Of a DNA stretch of 33,990 nucleotides, positions 32,167 to 33,990 are shown piece by piece. The DNA is from Anaerobacillus alkalidiazotrophicus (GTDB lineage Bacteria; Bacillota; Bacilli; Bacillales_H; Anaerobacillaceae): contig NZ_MLQS01000001.1 in NCBI RefSeq assembly GCF_001866055.1, positions 587,183 to 621,172 on the forward strand, given 5' to 3'. Each line of letters starts with the position of its first letter. Positions within the stretch are counted from its first letter, which is position 1. Under the pieces are notes generated by a model. It did no database searches. It saw only the letters and a list, made by a program, of their open reading frames with translations, and was not told where the DNA came from. Both the position numbers and the translations under genes were made by a program.

Positions 32167-32243
32167 TGGTAGCGGCAGAGGGGATCGAACCCCCGACCTC
32201 ACGGGTATGAACCGTACGCTCTAGCCAGCTGAGCTACGCCGCC
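32167..32243 (-). tRNA. tRNA-Met (anticodon CAT), copy A
   Basis: Minus-strand GGCGGCGTAGCTCAGCTGG, anticodon loop TTCATAC, CCA encoded. Its fully paired acceptor start marks it as elongator-type rather than initiator. Identical to copy B. Confidence 0.95.
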
Positions 32244-32269
32244 AAAAAATAAATAGGTAAGAGGAAGAG

Positions 32270-32359
32270 CGGAGGAAGAGGGATTCGAACCCCCGCGCGG
32301 TTTAACCCGCCTGTCGGTTTTCAAGACCGATCCCTTCAGCCGGACTTGGGTATTCCTCC
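32270..32359 (-). tRNA. tRNA-Ser (anticodon TGA), copy B, no encoded CCA
   Basis: Same body as copy A, but the three bases after the discriminator read CTC instead of CCA. The CCA would have to be added by the CCA-adding enzyme. Confidence 0.95.
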
Positions 32360-32413
32360 GTATCATATCAATAAATTAAGTTGATAAGTTATTTTCGCTT
32401 CACGAAAAAACTT

Positions 32414-32490
32414 TGGTAGCGGCAGAGGGGATCGAACCCCCGACCTCACGGGTATGAACCGTACGCTCTAGCCAGCTGAGCTACGCCGCC
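32414..32490 (-). tRNA. tRNA-Met (anticodon CAT), copy B
   Basis: Identical to copy A at 32167-32243, CCA encoded. Confidence 0.95.
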
Positions 32491-32543
32491 AAAAAATAAA
32501 TAGGTAAGTTATTTTTGCTCCACTTCGTTTCACAAAAAAACTT

Positions 32544-32619
32544 TGGTGGAGCCTAGCGGGATCGAACCGCTGACCTCCTGCGTGCAAGGCAGGCGCTCTC
32601 CCAGCTGAGCTAAGGCCCC
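32544..32619 (-). tRNA. tRNA-Ala (anticodon TGC)
   Basis: Minus-strand GGGGCCTTAGCTCAGCTGGG, anticodon loop CTTGCAC, CCA encoded. First tRNA after the 5S gene, about 10 bases away. Confidence 0.97.
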
Positions 32620-32629
32620 ATAAAAATAA

Positions 32630-32744
32630 TCTAGCAACGTCCTACTCTCGCAAGGGGAAGCCCCCAACTACCATCAGCGCAAAAGAGCTTAACGATCGTG
32701 TTCGGCATGGGAACGAGTGTGACCTCTTCGCTATCGTTACTAAA
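32630..32744 (-). rRNA. rrf: 5S ribosomal RNA
   Basis: The minus strand reads GTAACGATAGCGAAGAGGTC, then CACACTCGTTCCCATGCCGA and GTAGTTGGGGGCTTCCCCTT, the standard Bacillus 5S helices and loops, about 115 nt, complete. It is followed by 21 tRNAs. It is preceded (upstream in transcription) by spacer repeats and the 16S gene, not by 23S. Confidence 0.95.
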
Positions 32745-32748
32745 TTAA

Positions 32749-32902
32749 CTGACTTCAATCACATCGTGAGATACTTCTATGAATTGACTACATGCAGCTT
32801 TGCATCGAGGAAGCCCACTACGAAGCGGCGCTTGTAGACGCAGACGCACAAAATCTAAATTCAGAACAGTAATCTATTTAATTGAAGGATTATTCCTTCA
32901 AA
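32749..32902. repeat. rRNA spacer repeat X1
   Basis: About 154 bp, from CTGACTTCAATCACATCGTG to the hairpin GAAGGATTATTCCTTC. It is repeated 161 bp further as X2, and in part at 505-581. It probably corresponds to the 23S-5S type of spacer. Confidence 0.8.
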
Positions 32903-32909
32903 AAAGCTA

Positions 32910-33064
32910 CTGACTTCAATCACATCATGAGATGCTTCTTTGAATTGACTACATGCAACTTTGCGTCGAGGAAGCTTCCTTCGAAGCGACACTTGTAGAC
33001 GCAGACGCACGGTCTACATTCAGATCAGTAAACTATATAATTTGGAGGATTATTCTTCCAAAAC
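32910..33064. repeat. rRNA spacer repeat X2
   Basis: About 155 bp, from CTGACTTCAATCACATCATG to TTTGGAGGATTATTCTTCC. It is the second copy of X1; the terminal hairpin is kept although its bases differ (GAAGGA/TCCTTC versus TTGGAGGA/TTCTTCCAA). It lies next to the 16S 3' end, so it is probably the 16S-proximal spacer. Confidence 0.8.
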
Positions 33065-33129
33065 TGAACACAAATGCACAAGCGTTACTTCTACTCTAAA
33101 GCAAAAGTATCGACTAGAGTATTACTCCA

Positions 33130-33990
<861 letters not shown>

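Larger units (their letters stand above)
32023..32508 (-). repeat. Tandem duplication of tRNA-Ser(TGA)-tRNA-Met(CAT), period 247 bp
   Basis: Two direct copies: 32023-32261 and 32270-32508. Both tRNAs and the whole spacer between them (with TATCAATAAATTAAGTTGAT) are the same in both copies. The duplication starts exactly at the discriminator base of tRNA-Ser, so copy B lost the encoded CCA. Confidence 0.9.

Overview
The window is low-GC DNA from a member of the Bacillaceae. The gene families (flavohemoglobin with an NsrR-type repressor, a YknWXYZ-type ABC exporter, a ComP/ComA-like two-component pair, a possible small spore protein), the strong AGGAGG-type ribosome binding sites and the Bacillus-like rRNA and tRNA genes all agree. 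Genus and species cannot be fixed from what I can see.

Layout. 1-237 is the 3' end of a succinate-semialdehyde dehydrogenase gene. 238-1600 is a gene graveyard: a truncated 5S rRNA joined to rRNA spacer DNA, then decayed pieces of a TetR regulator, an iron-dependent alcohol dehydrogenase, a HAD phosphatase and a methyltransferase. 1745-7705 carries a polytopic membrane protein, an APH-like kinase, a DHFR/RibD-like reductase, and the divergent hmp/nsrR nitric-oxide defence pair with two good operator candidates. 7820-11299 is layered with mobile DNA: a 428-bp IS605-type remnant lies in a small membrane ORF, and an IS605-type element (tnpA, tnpB) splits a Cof-type phosphatase gene. The tnpB of that element is itself frameshifted and interrupted by a 212-bp MITE.

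11411-17624 holds two unrecognised membrane or secreted proteins, then an MMPL transporter and a YhgE-like secreted protein in one operon, with a divergent TetR regulator whose likely operators overlap the operon promoter. 17997-22540 is a yknWXYZ-type exporter operon with one extra membrane gene. 22857-25990 is a three-gene operon: alpha/beta hydrolase, ComP-like histidine kinase and NarL/ComA-like regulator. It looks like a signalling cassette without the usual comQ/comX partners. 27058-28422 is a Na+-dependent NSS transporter, followed by a small basic protein and a stand-alone tyrosine recombinase.

30166-33990 is a stable-RNA operon read leftward: 16S rRNA (3' 860 nt), a spacer made of two ~155-bp repeats, 5S rRNA, then 21 tRNA genes, ending at a 52-bp perfect palindrome. 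No 23S gene lies between 16S and 5S. Two adjacent tRNAs (Ser-UGA, Met-CAU) are tandemly duplicated.

Three dispersed repeat families recur: (A) a ~210-bp IS200/IS605-style MITE, four copies; (B) a ~115-bp element with terminal inverted repeats and a central hairpin whose sequence changes but whose pairing persists, three copies; (C) a repeat running from AAAAGCGCAAG to GCTAGACAGTTTCC, three copies. Most genes read leftward, in the same direction as the rRNA operon.
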